Below, in pieces: positions 1 to 7,947 of a DNA stretch of 50,442 bases. The notes below the pieces were generated by a model. The model saw only the letters and a program-made list of their open reading frames with translations, had not been told where the DNA came from and made no database searches. The number at the start of each line of letters is the position of its first letter. Position 1 is the stretch's first letter. The position numbers and the translations under genes were made by a program. The DNA is from Roseospira marina (GTDB taxonomy: Bacteria; Pseudomonadota; Alphaproteobacteria; Rhodospirillales; Rhodospirillaceae), in the NCBI RefSeq assembly GCF_014197855.1, contig NZ_JACIGJ010000021.1:1-50442 (forward strand). The letters run 5' to 3'.

Positions 1-2
1 CC

Positions 3-89
3 CGCCCCGGCATCTCCATCCGCCGCAAACGCAAGCGCTGCGGATGGACCAACGAATTCGCCAGAACCATCATCGGCCAAATGCGATAG
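3..89 (+). CDS. C-terminal fragment of an unidentified protein
   Basis: An open frame enters from the left edge and stops with TAG at 87-89. The 28 visible residues are basic (RRKRKR near the start) and end in IIGQMR. I do not recognise the family. Basic C-termini of this kind occur in transposases among others, but nothing here decides it. It could also be a chance open frame. It is followed by about 65 bases before the thiamine leader. Confidence 0.25.
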   Translation, partial: RPGISIRRKRKRCGWTNEFARTIIGQMR

Positions 90-156
90 CCCTGGGTACG
101 GTTGCGCGGCGTCTTGACACGTGCCGATCCCCGCGCGCAGTCTGGCGACCCTCACC

Positions 157-255
157 CGGGGGGTCCCGACAAGGGGCTGAGAGACTGCTGGCCGTCTCGT
201 GCAGCGCAGTGACCCGATGAACCTGATCCAGTTCACACTGGCGTAGGGAGGGTGC
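157..255 (+). promoter_or_regulatory. TPP riboswitch (THI element) upstream of thiM-thiE
   Basis: The conserved THI-box blocks are visible in order: GGGGCTGAGA at 173-182, then ACCCGATGAACCTGATCC at about 212-229, then GGCGTAGGGAGGG at 240-252. This is the thiamine-pyrophosphate aptamer on the plus strand. It precedes thiM by about 140 bases, so TPP most likely represses thiM-thiE expression. That 140-base stretch presumably holds the expression platform, but I could not identify an unambiguous terminator in it. A TTGACA-like -35 lies at 114-119; no convincing -10 accompanies it. Confidence 0.93.
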
Positions 256-397
256 GCGGGCTGCGCGGCGATCACCGGAACGTCCATCGCGGGCACGTCA
301 ATCGCCGGAACGGTACAGGCGTAGTCCACGCGGTCCTTCTCCAGTCCTCGACACGGAACTGGGTCTCCAACGCTTTGAGCTGTGGAGGCTCCGACCG

Positions 398-1234
398 ATG
401 ACAGACCGGTCTCTCCCCGTTGTCCTGTGCCAGACACCGGCAACCCTGCTGCGCACCCTGCGGGCCGAGCCGCCCCTTGTGCAGTGCATCACCAACTACG
501 TCGCCATGAACATCGCCGCCAACGTCCTGCTGGCCGCCGGGGCCAGCCCCGCGATGGTGTGGGATGCCGAGGAGGCCGGGGACTTCGCGGCCATCGCCGG
601 GGCGCTGACGGTTAACATCGGCACGCTCTCGGGGCCGTTCGTCGACGGCATGCGGGCTGCGATCCGGGGGGCGGAGGGGGCCGGACGGCCCTGGGTGCTC
701 GACCCGGTGGCCTGTCAGGCGACGGCGTTGCGGCGGCGGGTCACGGCCGAGCTTGTTGCGCTGGAGCCGACGATCATCCGGGGCAATGCCTCCGAGATCC
801 GCGCGCTGGCGGGCGAGGCCAGCCGGGGCCAGGGCGTCGACGGACGCGACAGCGTGACGGTGGCCGAGGATGGGGCACGGCGGCTGGCCGTGGACAGTGG
901 GGCCGTCGTCGCGGTGACCGGTGAGGTGGACTACGTGACCGATGGCCGGCGGGCCGTCCGGATCGAGGGCGGATCGCCCTTCATGCCGATGAACACCGCG
1001 CTGGGGTGTTCGCTGACCTGCCTTTGCGGGGCCTATGCGGCGTCGGCCGAAGAGGCGTTCGACGCCACCGTCGGGGCCCTGGCGCATTTCGCGGTGGCCG
1101 GCCGCCGTGCGCATGCGGGGGCCACGGGGCCGGGCAGTTTCGCGCCGCGCTTCCTGGATGCGCTGCACGCTGTTACGCCCGAGGAGCTGGACGCCGAGGC
1201 GGTGATCCACGCCACCCGGGCGGTCCCGGCATGA
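398..1234 (+). CDS. thiM: Hydroxyethylthiazole kinase ThiM
   Basis: Phosphorylates 4-methyl-5-(2-hydroxyethyl)thiazole with ATP, salvaging the thiazole half of thiamine in the cytoplasm. The 278-residue product has the usual family length. It shows the N-terminal block QCITNYVAMNIAANVLLA, the MVWDAEE substrate-pocket segment, NIGTLS, the WVLDPVA strand and a C-terminal NTALGCSL glycine-rich segment as in the ThiM/ribokinase-like fold. GGAGG stands nine bases before the ATG. The stop overlaps the thiE start in ATGA, so the two are translationally coupled. It lies behind a TPP riboswitch, which supports a salvage role. Confidence 0.95.
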   Translation: MTDRSLPVVLCQTPATLLRTLRAEPPLVQCITNYVAMNIAANVLLAAGASPAMVWDAEEAGDFAAIAGALTVNIGTLSGPFVDGMRAAIRGAEGAGRPWVLDPVACQATALRRRVTAELVALEPTIIRGNASEIRALAGEASRGQGVDGRDSVTVAEDGARRLAVDSGAVVAVTGEVDYVTDGRRAVRIEGGSPFMPMNTALGCSLTCLCGAYAASAEEAFDATVGALAHFAVAGRRAHAGATGPGSFAPRFLDALHAVTPEELDAEAVIHATRAVPA

Positions 1235-1872
1235 GGCGGCCGTTCGATCTTTCGCTCTATCTCGTCCTCGATCGCGGTCTGTGCGCCGGGATCGGGATGG
1301 TCGAGACCGCTCAGCGGGCCGTGGCGGGCGGGGTGACCACGGTGCAACTGCGCGACAAGTCCGCCGATACGGCGCGGATGATCGACACCGGCCGGGCGCT
1401 CAAGGCGGCCCTGGCCGGGACGGGCGCGGCGCTGATCATCAACGACGACGTGGCGGCGGCGGTGGAAATCGGGGCCGACGGTCTGCACATCGGGCAGGGG
1501 GACATGCCGGTGACGCGGGCGCGGGACCTGATCGGCGAGGCCATGATCCTCGGTCTGTCGGTCGAGACGCCGGAACTGGCGGGCGCCGTGGATCCGGACC
1601 GCGTTGACTACATCGGGGCCGGACCGGTCTTCGCCACGCCCAGCAAGCTGGACCACGAGCGCCCCGTCGGCTTCGACGGACTGGCGGCGCAGATCGCGGC
1701 CAGCCCGGTGCCCGCCGTGGCCATCGGCGGGTTGAAGGCGGCGCACGTGGAGCCGGTCTTTGCCGCCGGAGCGCAGGGCGTGGCGGTGGTCTCGGCCATC
1801 TGCGGCCAGCCCGACCCGCACGCCGCGGCGCGGCATTTGCGGCGCGCCATCGACACGGCGCGGCGCGGATAG
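1231..1872 (+). CDS. thiE: Thiamine-phosphate synthase ThiE
   Basis: Joins HMP-pyrophosphate and thiazole phosphate to make thiamine phosphate. The 213-residue TIM-barrel protein shows TTVQLRDK near the first strands, LIINDDVAAAVEIGADGLHIGQGD in the middle, YIGAGPVFATPSK (phosphate/pyrophosphate loop) and AIGGL near the end, all diagnostic of ThiE. The frame is open further upstream, but the ATG at 1231 overlaps the thiM stop as ATGA and starts exactly where homology should begin, so I chose it. It is the second gene of the riboswitch-controlled operon. Confidence 0.95.
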   Translation: MRRPFDLSLYLVLDRGLCAGIGMVETAQRAVAGGVTTVQLRDKSADTARMIDTGRALKAALAGTGAALIINDDVAAAVEIGADGLHIGQGDMPVTRARDLIGEAMILGLSVETPELAGAVDPDRVDYIGAGPVFATPSKLDHERPVGFDGLAAQIAASPVPAVAIGGLKAAHVEPVFAAGAQGVAVVSAICGQPDPHAAARHLRRAIDTARRG

Positions 1873-1874
1873 TC

Positions 1875-1903
1875 GCCTGCGGCGCGTTCAACACACCGCA
1901 GGC
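1875..1903. terminator. Hairpin between convergent thiE and thiD
   Basis: A perfect 8-bp inverted repeat, GCCTGCGG at 1875-1882 and CCGCAGGC at 1896-1903, lies in the 37-base gap between the ends of two converging genes. There is no clear T-tract on either side. It is a plausible bidirectional transcription stop. Confidence 0.5.
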
Positions 1904-1909
1904 TGGGTG

Positions 1910-2731
1910 TCAGGGGCGCGTGTCCGCGGTGTTGGCCCAGAGCGCGTGGAAGTGATGCACCGGCCCGTGGCCTCCGCCGACATCCAGCCGGTCACTCGCC
2001 GCCAGCGCGCCGTGCAGATAGGCCTTTGCCTGTGCGACGGCGTCCGGCACCGTCCTCTGGGGCAGCAGCGCGGCGATGGCCGAGGACAAGGTGCAGCCGG
2101 TGCCGTGGTCGTTCTTGGTGGCGATGCGCGGCGCGGGGAAGACGGTGACGCCGTCGGCGCTGGCCAGATGGTCGGTGCTTTCGGCGCTGTCGGTGAGGTG
2201 ACCACCTTTGAGCAACACCCATTCGGGCCCCATCGACAGCAGCGCGGGCAGGGCGGCTTGCATGGTCTCGACGCTCCAGTCGTCCTCCCGCTCCAAAAGC
2301 ACCGCGGCTTCGGGCAGGTTTGGGGTGATCACCGTCGCCAGCGGCACCAGACGCTCGCGGACCGCCGCCACCGCATCCGGGTCGAGCAGCGCATGGCCGC
2401 TTTTCGCCACCATCACCGGATCGAGCACGATGGTCCGAACCTCATGATGACGCAGTCGGTCGGCCACGGCCTCCGCGATGCCGGCGTTGGCGATCATGCC
2501 GATCTTGACCGCGTCGATGCGGACATCGTCGAGGACCGCGTCGATCTGGTCGGCCACGAAGGACGGCTCCAGCGCCACGAAGGACCGCACCCCCTGCGTG
2601 TTCTGCGCCACCACGGCCGTGATCGCCGAACAGGCATAGGTGCCGAGCGCCGAGAACGCCTTGATATCGGCCTGGATTCCGGCCCCGCCCGAGGGGTCGG
2701 TGCCCGCGATGGTCAGGATGTTGGGGATCAT
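1910..2731 (-). CDS. thiD: HMP/HMP-P kinase ThiD
   Basis: Phosphorylates hydroxymethylpyrimidine and then HMP-phosphate to HMP-PP, the second substrate of ThiE. The 273-residue ribokinase-fold protein opens with ILTIAGTDPSGGAGIQADIK, has the SAITAVVAQNTQGV segment and LDPVMVAKSG, and carries the KNDHGTGCTLSSAIAA active-site/anion-hole motif near the C-terminus. Its ATG overlaps the stop of the upstream NUDIX gene as ATGA. It lies downstream of the second TPP riboswitch, so both halves of the pathway answer to TPP from opposite strands. Confidence 0.95.
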   Translation of the reverse strand: MIPNILTIAGTDPSGGAGIQADIKAFSALGTYACSAITAVVAQNTQGVRSFVALEPSFVADQIDAVLDDVRIDAVKIGMIANAGIAEAVADRLRHHEVRTIVLDPVMVAKSGHALLDPDAVAAVRERLVPLATVITPNLPEAAVLLEREDDWSVETMQAALPALLSMGPEWVLLKGGHLTDSAESTDHLASADGVTVFPAPRIATKNDHGTGCTLSSAIAALLPQRTVPDAVAQAKAYLHGALAASDRLDVGGGHGPVHHFHALWANTADTRP

Positions 2732-3177
2732 GACCGCACCTCTGACATCAATGAGGCGGCTTGAGCTGCGACCTTGGCCACATCAAGGCTCAGGGCAAGG
2801 TCTGCCGTGTCGAGCCTGTCCAGATCTATCCATCGCGCTTCGAGCGCATCGTCGCCGGCAACCGGTTCGCCGGCAATCCACCGACACAAGACGGCGATCA
2901 GGATGAAGTGTTGGCGCAGACGGCCGGAGGAATCGTGGTCGAACGCATCGATCGCCGTGAACACGTGGCGTGGCTCGGCGGAAATGCCGGTTTCTTCCGC
3001 AAGTTCCCGGACGGCGCTTTGCGACACGGTCTCGCCGGGTTCGATCTTGCCGCCCGGAAATCCCCAGCGCCCCGCGTCGGGCGGGTTCGCCCGACGGACC
3101 AGAAGGACCTGTCCAGCGCGAAGGACCACCGCGATGGTCGCGGCGATGGGGCGGGGGGCTGTCGGTGGGGGGGGCAT
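2728..3177 (-). CDS. NUDIX hydrolase in the thiamine operon
   Basis: A 149-residue pyrophosphohydrolase of the MutT/NUDIX fold. The NUDIX box is complete: GGKIEPGE followed by RELAEETGI, with the Glu residues that bind divalent metal. I chose the ATG at 3177 because GAGG sits five bases before it; the frame continues to a TTG at 3222 that would begin at the riboswitch edge. The gene is first in a TPP-riboswitch operon and overlaps thiD by four bases. Placement suggests a substrate linked to thiamine, such as HMP-PP, TPP or a damaged form. E. coli NudJ is known to act on HMP-PP and TPP. 8-oxo-dGTP cleaning (MutT) remains possible. Confidence 0.85.
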   Translation of the reverse strand: MPPPPTAPRPIAATIAVVLRAGQVLLVRRANPPDAGRWGFPGGKIEPGETVSQSAVRELAEETGISAEPRHVFTAIDAFDHDSSGRLRQHFILIAVLCRWIAGEPVAGDDALEARWIDLDRLDTADLALSLDVAKVAAQAASLMSEVRS

Positions 3178-3229
3178 GGCGGCCTCGTCTGTTGAGGCCG
3201 GCAAGGGGGCAAGAGAGCGCAACGGTCCT

Positions 3230-3342
3230 GTCCCTTCGCCGGCATGATCCGGATCAGGTTCGAAGGGTCACTGCGCCGCGCTCGGCCCGATCAGCCAACT
3301 CGCCAGCAGACTCTCAGCCCCTTGTCGGGACACCCCTAGGTC
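3230..3342 (-). promoter_or_regulatory. TPP riboswitch upstream of nudix-thiD
   Basis: Read on the minus strand, the THI-box blocks appear as GACAAGGGGCTGAGAG (about 3316-3331), CAGTGACCC, then GAACCTGATCCGGATCATGCC (about 3243-3262), followed by GGCGAAGGGAC. The 5' half is almost identical to the first riboswitch of the window: 29 of 30 bases match between 163-192 (+) and 3302-3331 (-). It precedes the NUDIX start by about 55 bases, close enough for control of translation initiation. Confidence 0.93.
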
Positions 3343-3348
3343 TCCACC

Positions 3349-3376
3349 ATCCTATCAAGATACAGGTCGGATTCAA
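3349..3376 (-). promoter_or_regulatory. Candidate promoter of the nudix-thiD operon
   Basis: On the minus strand, TTGAAT (3371-3376) and TAGGAT (3349-3354) are separated by 16 bases, and the TPP aptamer begins just downstream. The placement fits a sigma-70-type promoter that starts the leader RNA. This is motif matching only. Confidence 0.45.
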
Positions 3377-3519
3377 CGCATCTCTGACAGTGAAAGGGGG
3401 GCGTCGGTGCGTTCAAGCCGCGTCGCGGGGTGCTCAATGCCCCGGGATAAAGGGGCGCCCGCCATGATGTCGGCTGGTTCCAGGAGTCAGGTCTTGCGCC
3501 GCCGCTGCACGGAGGTCGA

Positions 3520-3714
3520 CGACCGCGTCCGGCCTTCATCACCCGGCGCGGGTTGCGCGGCGTCACGCTGGTGATCTCGGACGGCCATGACGGCATCAAG
3601 GCCCTGGTCACGCGCCGGATCGGCGCCATGCTGCTGGCGCAAAACGACGACTGGCCGTTCCGCGCATCCGATACATGACCCTGGACCCCCCCGCCGCGCT
3701 CGGCGATGGCCCGA
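3520..3714 (+). pseudogene. IS256-family transposase remnant
   Basis: The plus frame around 3535-3678 reads RRGLRGVTLVISDGHDGIKA, the well-known block of IS256/Mutator-type transposases around a catalytic Asp. It then jumps directly to RIGAMLLAQNDDW, which belongs near the C-terminus of that family. After a frameshift the next frame gives RIRYMTLD, matching the family's RARYMTLE-like end. The gene therefore has lost its N-terminal part, a large internal segment and its frame. No terminal repeats were found. It marks old mobile-element activity next to the glycosyltransferase patch. Confidence 0.75.
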
Positions 3715-3820
3715 GCCGGATGTGCCCTTGATTGACGCTCCGTCCTGCCCCTCCTACAAAGGCGGGATACCGTTTCGACACGGCGGGTCATGGAGAGCTG
3801 CCCCCCTGCAGGAGCCAAAG

Positions 3821-4522
3821 GTGCGCCTCTCGCGAATCCGGAAAGTGATGGGGATCGCGGCCCGCCCCGGGCTCTGGCCCGCTTTGGCGCAGGGCGTCGC
3901 CGCGACCGTCGATCACGACGCGGTCCTGAGAGACCAGCGCTTCGCCACCATCCTCGACGTCGGCGCCAACAAGGGCCAATTCGCCGCCTATGCCCTGTGG
4001 CGCTGGCCCCAAGCGCGCCTCGTCTGCTTCGAACCCTTACCCGGGCCGCGCGCGCGGCTGGCGGCGGTCACGCGCGGGGCCGCCGAGATCCAGGCCTGCG
4101 CGCTTGGAACGGCGGATGCCGACGCGCTCATACACGTCGCGTCGCGCGCGGATTCATCGTCGATGCTTCCCCTGGGCGACCGGCAAAAAAGCCTGTTTGA
4201 CATGGATGAGGTGGGCACGCTCCGGGTTCCCGTGCGGCGGCTGGATGCGTGCGTGTCGCCCGGCCTGGCGCGCCCGGCGCTCTTGAAAATCGATGTGCAA
4301 GGGTACGAGCTTGAGGTCCTCAAGGGCGCGACGGGTGTGCTTCCGGAGATCGATGCTGTGTATGTCGAGGTGTCTTACGAAGAACTGTATGTCCAGCAAG
4401 CCCTTGCGGCCGATGTCATCGGCTTTTTGGACGCGGCGGGGTTCTCAGCGAGCCGGTTCTTGAGCGGGGTGAAAACAGACGAAACCGTCGTTCAACAAGA
4501 CATTTTGTTTACACGACGCTGA
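3821..4522 (+). CDS. FkbM-family methyltransferase
   Basis: A 233-residue SAM-dependent methyltransferase. It shows motif I as ILDVGANKGQFAAYAL, the acidic motif II in LVCFEPLPG, and the FkbM signature LLKIDVQGYELEVLKGA followed by VYVEVSYEELY. FkbM proteins methylate hydroxyls of sugars or polyketides; next to a glycosyltransferase, a sugar or exopolysaccharide substrate is likely, but this is inference. I chose the GTG at 3821 because GGAG lies six bases before it. The open frame extends left to 3587 through the transposase remnant, which is not a credible N-terminus. Confidence 0.85.
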   Translation: MRLSRIRKVMGIAARPGLWPALAQGVAATVDHDAVLRDQRFATILDVGANKGQFAAYALWRWPQARLVCFEPLPGPRARLAAVTRGAAEIQACALGTADADALIHVASRADSSSMLPLGDRQKSLFDMDEVGTLRVPVRRLDACVSPGLARPALLKIDVQGYELEVLKGATGVLPEIDAVYVEVSYEELYVQQALAADVIGFLDAAGFSASRFLSGVKTDETVVQQDILFTRR

Positions 4523-4578
4523 TATACACCGGTCTGGCCACATCTTGCTCCTGCGAGACAGACGAACGGCCTATCCGT

Positions 4579-4608
4579 GTTCCGGTGCGTTCCGGTGTGT
4601 TCCGGCAC
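4579..4608 (+). repeat. Three tandem copies of a 10-base unit
   Basis: The unit GTTCCGGTGY is repeated head to tail three times (third copy with CAC at the end) in the gap before the glycosyltransferase. The function is unknown; it may be slippage-derived or a cluster of protein-binding sites, since the 10-base period is about one helical turn. Confidence 0.6.
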
Positions 4609-4690
4609 TGACGATACACCGTTTTGCGGCTCCACCCGTCCGGGCGGTATACCGCGCATCGGGAGAGGTGCGCCGGCTCCCGCGCTTTGT

Positions 4691-4793
4691 ATATCCTTTC
4701 GGGGTCGTACCGACGTGCCGTGAGGCCGCCACAGCGGAGGCTGGTCTGAAGCGGGGGGCGACCTCAGGGACACCATACGAGGGTGAAGGATAT
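4691..4793 (+). promoter_or_regulatory. Inverted repeat that can mask the glycosyltransferase ribosome site
   Basis: ATATCCTT at 4691-4698 is the exact complement of AAGGATAT at 4786-4793. The second arm contains the likely Shine-Dalgarno sequence of the glycosyltransferase that starts at 4802. Pairing would close an 87-base loop and hide the ribosome-binding site. Eight base pairs alone can arise by chance, so this is a suggestion. Confidence 0.3.
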
Positions 4794-4801
4794 CCCATGC
4801 C

Positions 4802-5908
4802 ATGATCGAGCGTATTGTTTTTGTGTGGGATAATTACGGCCCCACGCACGTGGACAGAGCGAAGGCCGTTCTGGACCGATTCTCCAAAACGCATGAGGTG
4901 TATTTTGTAGAGCTTGTGGCGAAGAGTCCGCTGTATGGCTGGGAGCCGCCACCCGATGACTTCCAAAAAATAAGTCTTGCGGCCGAGAACAAGCCGAACT
5001 TCTTTTTGGACCTGTTTCGTCTATTGCGCGTTGTTTTCCGTCTTGGACGTGGGTCCTATTTTCTACACTCATATAATTGTTTGTTTATATTTACAACCGC
5101 TATCGTCCTGAATGTATTGGGAAGTCGCGTCTATCACTTGAATGATTCGAAGTTTGACGACAAGCAACGTTCCGTCTTCGGTGAACTGGTCAAGGCCGTC
5201 TTCAAGTGGCCCTATCGTGGCGCCTTGGTCTCCGGACGGCGCAATGCCGAATACGCCATCTTTCACGGCATCTCCAAGCAGCGCGTGGCCTTCGGCTACA
5301 ACGCTATTTCCGTTGCGCGGGTTCAGGCCATGGCGGAGGCGCCACCGGCCCCCGACGGCGCCCCGTTTGACGCCCGGCATTTCACCTGCGTTGCCCGTCT
5401 TGTGCCGAAAAAGAACCACGCGATGCTGTTGCAGGCCTACCGGCTGTACTGCGATCAGGTGGAGGTCCCGCGCCCGCTTCATTTGTGCGGATCCGGCCCG
5501 CTGGAGGCCGACCTGCGCCGACAGGTGGCGGCGCTTGGCCTGACGGACGGGGTCGTGTTTCGCGGATGGGTTCAGGACGACGAGGTCAGCCGTACGCTCG
5601 CCCACACGGTGGCGCTGCTGCTGCCGAGCACCGAAGAACAGTTTGGCATCGCCGTGATCGAGGCCCAGGCCATGGGCGTGCCGGTGATCCTGTCCGACAA
5701 CTGCGGGGCGCGGGATTCGGTGATCCGAACCGGCGTCAATGGCTTCGTCGTCGAACCGGATAACCCGCACGGCATGGCGTTCTTCATGGCACGGCTGGGC
5801 GAGGACGAGGTCCTGTGGCGACGCATGTGTGGGGAGGCCCTGGCGACCGCCCCGCTGGGCGACGTCCAGCGGTTCGTTGAGGGGGTGGAGACCCTGCTCT
5901 CCGCCTGA
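4802..5908 (+). CDS. Glycosyltransferase, GT4-like (GT-B fold)
   Basis: A 368-residue cytoplasmic or membrane-associated glycosyltransferase. The C-terminal half carries the GT4 nucleotide-sugar domain: FTCVARLVPKKNHAMLLQAY, LHLCGSGPLE, VVFRGWVQDDEV, then the E-x7-E motif in EEQFGIAVIEAQAMGVPVILSD. The N-terminal half is less typical, and bases 5041-5110 are clearly richer in A/T than the surroundings, which suggests acquisition from elsewhere. It probably adds a sugar to an exopolysaccharide or surface glycan, with the FkbM gene upstream as partner. Another ATG at 4797 is out of frame and stops at once, so 4802 is the start. Confidence 0.88.
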   Translation: MIERIVFVWDNYGPTHVDRAKAVLDRFSKTHEVYFVELVAKSPLYGWEPPPDDFQKISLAAENKPNFFLDLFRLLRVVFRLGRGSYFLHSYNCLFIFTTAIVLNVLGSRVYHLNDSKFDDKQRSVFGELVKAVFKWPYRGALVSGRRNAEYAIFHGISKQRVAFGYNAISVARVQAMAEAPPAPDGAPFDARHFTCVARLVPKKNHAMLLQAYRLYCDQVEVPRPLHLCGSGPLEADLRRQVAALGLTDGVVFRGWVQDDEVSRTLAHTVALLLPSTEEQFGIAVIEAQAMGVPVILSDNCGARDSVIRTGVNGFVVEPDNPHGMAFFMARLGEDEVLWRRMCGEALATAPLGDVQRFVEGVETLLSA

Positions 5909-5986
5909 TGCCCCCCCAACAAGCGCGGCGGCCCACCGCTCCCGGGCGCGCCACCGCATGGCGGCACGCCCCGGATGGTGAGGCCC

Positions 5987-7840
5987 CTACTCCGCCGGAC
6001 GCGCCAGCAGCAAGGCGCCCTCCAGCCAGCGCGGGGCGAGGCTCTCGGGCGCGCCGTCATGGGCCAAGGGCAGGGACTCGACGATCAGGCGCGCGCGCCA
6101 GCCCCCGCCGTCGGACTCCGGATCGGCTGCGGCCTCCACGGTACGCGCGGCACGGGGCAGTTCCACCGTCCGGTAGTCGTCGTCTCCCAGCTCGCCGGCG
6201 TCCTCCAGGGCGGCCGCCACGACTGGCGCGAGGTCCAGCGCGAGCGGTGTCGCGGCGTCCGGGAGGGCCAGCGAAAGGGTGGTCCCCTCCAAGCGGGCGG
6301 AGATCCCGCCGCTCAAGGCCGTAACCGGGTCACGCCCCGGCATGAGATGCACCGGAACGACCAGATCGAAGTCTGCGACGTCCAGCGCCCGGTCGTCCTC
6401 CAGCGATGTGACTTGAAGGGTCCGCGTGCGCACGCTGGGGGAAGTGACCGTCAACTCCAGCGCCTCGATGCGCTCGGCCGCCGTGATCGCGCCGTTGGGG
6501 AACAGTTCGGCAATCCGGTAGTTGGCCCCCCGGTCGTTGAAGTACGCCAGCAGGTGCACCATCCGCGCCTGATCCTCGGTGGGTACCGCCTCGTCGGCCG
6601 GCACCGCGCGGCCGTCCTCCAGCATGCCGTGCTCCGCCAGCAGGCTGCGCAGCGCGCGCTCCTGGCTCAGGAAGCTGAGTTCCGGCGCCCCCCAGGGGCC
6701 GTGGCCGCCGAGCACCAAGAGGATGCCGAGCAGGCCGACCGGGGTGGCCGGCCCCGCCTTGGCGCCCCGCAGCAGCCACGCCACACTCAGCAGCACCAGC
6801 CAAACGACGGCAATGACCAGCAGGCCCCGGGCCTCGGTCACGCCGTAGGCGAACAGCCGCACCCAGACGGCCCAGCCCAGCGCCAGCAGCGGCAACGGGA
6901 TGGTCCAGGGGAAGACCCGACGATAGAATCGCGCGAGGACGTTGCCCTGCATCGCCAGGGGCATCGCGGCGATATGCGCCGCCACACCGAACGCGAGATA
7001 GGCGGCGTTCAGCACCGCGACGCTGCCCCACTCCGTTCCAAAGCCCAACACCCACTGGATGAGATAGATGTACAGGATGGCCAGATAGAGCAGAGCCAGC
7101 GGAATCAGCGCCCAGCCCACGAGGACCGCGATCCAGCGCGGCGTGCGCTCGGGCACCGGGGCGCGCTCGTGGTCCTCCTCCGGCAGGGCCTGAAGGGTAC
7201 CCACCAGGAACGCCATCGGCCAGACGATGCCATAGGCCAGGATCCACACCTGCTCCACCGCCCCACCGGCGACGGTGAGGCCGAGCAGTTCCTCACAGGC
7301 GAACAGGGCCACCGTGACGCCGCCGGCCAGCAGCGTCGCGAGGCCCCAGCCCATGGCCGCGCTGACGAGCACGCGCGCCCCGGCGTACCAGCCGATCAGC
7401 TGCGCCTTCTCCTCCGGCGCGTCCTTCGGTGGGCGCAGCGCGAAGTACAGCGCCATCAGGATCGCGCCGATCTGCCAGTACAGATAGGGAAACAGGCGCG
7501 CCTCTGGATGATCGGGGATCGCGTACAGCGTGCCGCCGGCCACCAGGATGAACACGACGGCGGCGACGTTCCGGGCGGGCCGCGGCCACCATCCCTGTCG
7601 CCGCAGCCCCCAATCCACCGCGAGAGACGAAAAGAAGCCGATCCCGCAGGTCATCAGGGCGATGGTGGTGGGAAGCTCCAGCACGTCCGGCACGCCGCCG
7701 ACGGTCTTCCAGCTCATCAGCAGCGTGCCGACGAGCGCGCAGGCCACGGCCACCGGCAGAGTCCGTGCGGCCGCGATCCATGTGGACGGTTGACTGGCCA
7801 GCGCCACAACGATGGCGGCGAGGGGCGTCGAAGGGTTCAT
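5987..7840 (-). CDS. DUF4153 multispanning membrane protein
   Basis: A 617-residue inner-membrane protein. The first about 400 residues hold roughly ten hydrophobic segments (for example VAVACALVGTLLM, ALMTCGIGFFSSLAV, VAAVVFILVAGG, LIPLALLYLAILYIYLIQWVLGF). The last about 200 residues are soluble, beginning around LSFLSQERALRSLL and containing NDRGANYRIAELFPNG. This layout and the YIYLIQW block match DUF4153 proteins, whose function is not established. It lies 108 bases downstream of cobM on the same strand; a link to cobalamin is not evident. Confidence 0.8.
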   Translation of the reverse strand: MNPSTPLAAIVVALASQPSTWIAAARTLPVAVACALVGTLLMSWKTVGGVPDVLELPTTIALMTCGIGFFSSLAVDWGLRRQGWWPRPARNVAAVVFILVAGGTLYAIPDHPEARLFPYLYWQIGAILMALYFALRPPKDAPEEKAQLIGWYAGARVLVSAAMGWGLATLLAGGVTVALFACEELLGLTVAGGAVEQVWILAYGIVWPMAFLVGTLQALPEEDHERAPVPERTPRWIAVLVGWALIPLALLYLAILYIYLIQWVLGFGTEWGSVAVLNAAYLAFGVAAHIAAMPLAMQGNVLARFYRRVFPWTIPLPLLALGWAVWVRLFAYGVTEARGLLVIAVVWLVLLSVAWLLRGAKAGPATPVGLLGILLVLGGHGPWGAPELSFLSQERALRSLLAEHGMLEDGRAVPADEAVPTEDQARMVHLLAYFNDRGANYRIAELFPNGAITAAERIEALELTVTSPSVRTRTLQVTSLEDDRALDVADFDLVVPVHLMPGRDPVTALSGGISARLEGTTLSLALPDAATPLALDLAPVVAAALEDAGELGDDDYRTVELPRAARTVEAAADPESDGGGWRARLIVESLPLAHDGAPESLAPRWLEGALLLARPAE

Positions 7841-7947
7841 GACAGGCGTTCCGGCAACGGTGGACGGAGCGGGTCGAGGCCAGCCGGCGCGGGCACGACG
7901 ATCTCCTCAATCCCGGTGGCGGTACTATGCCGTCCGGGGCCCCGGGG

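Noticed and set aside
3336-3818. Minus-strand open frame of 160 codons over the transposase remnant
   Set aside because: The plus strand carries recognisable IS256-type blocks; the minus frame has no family features.
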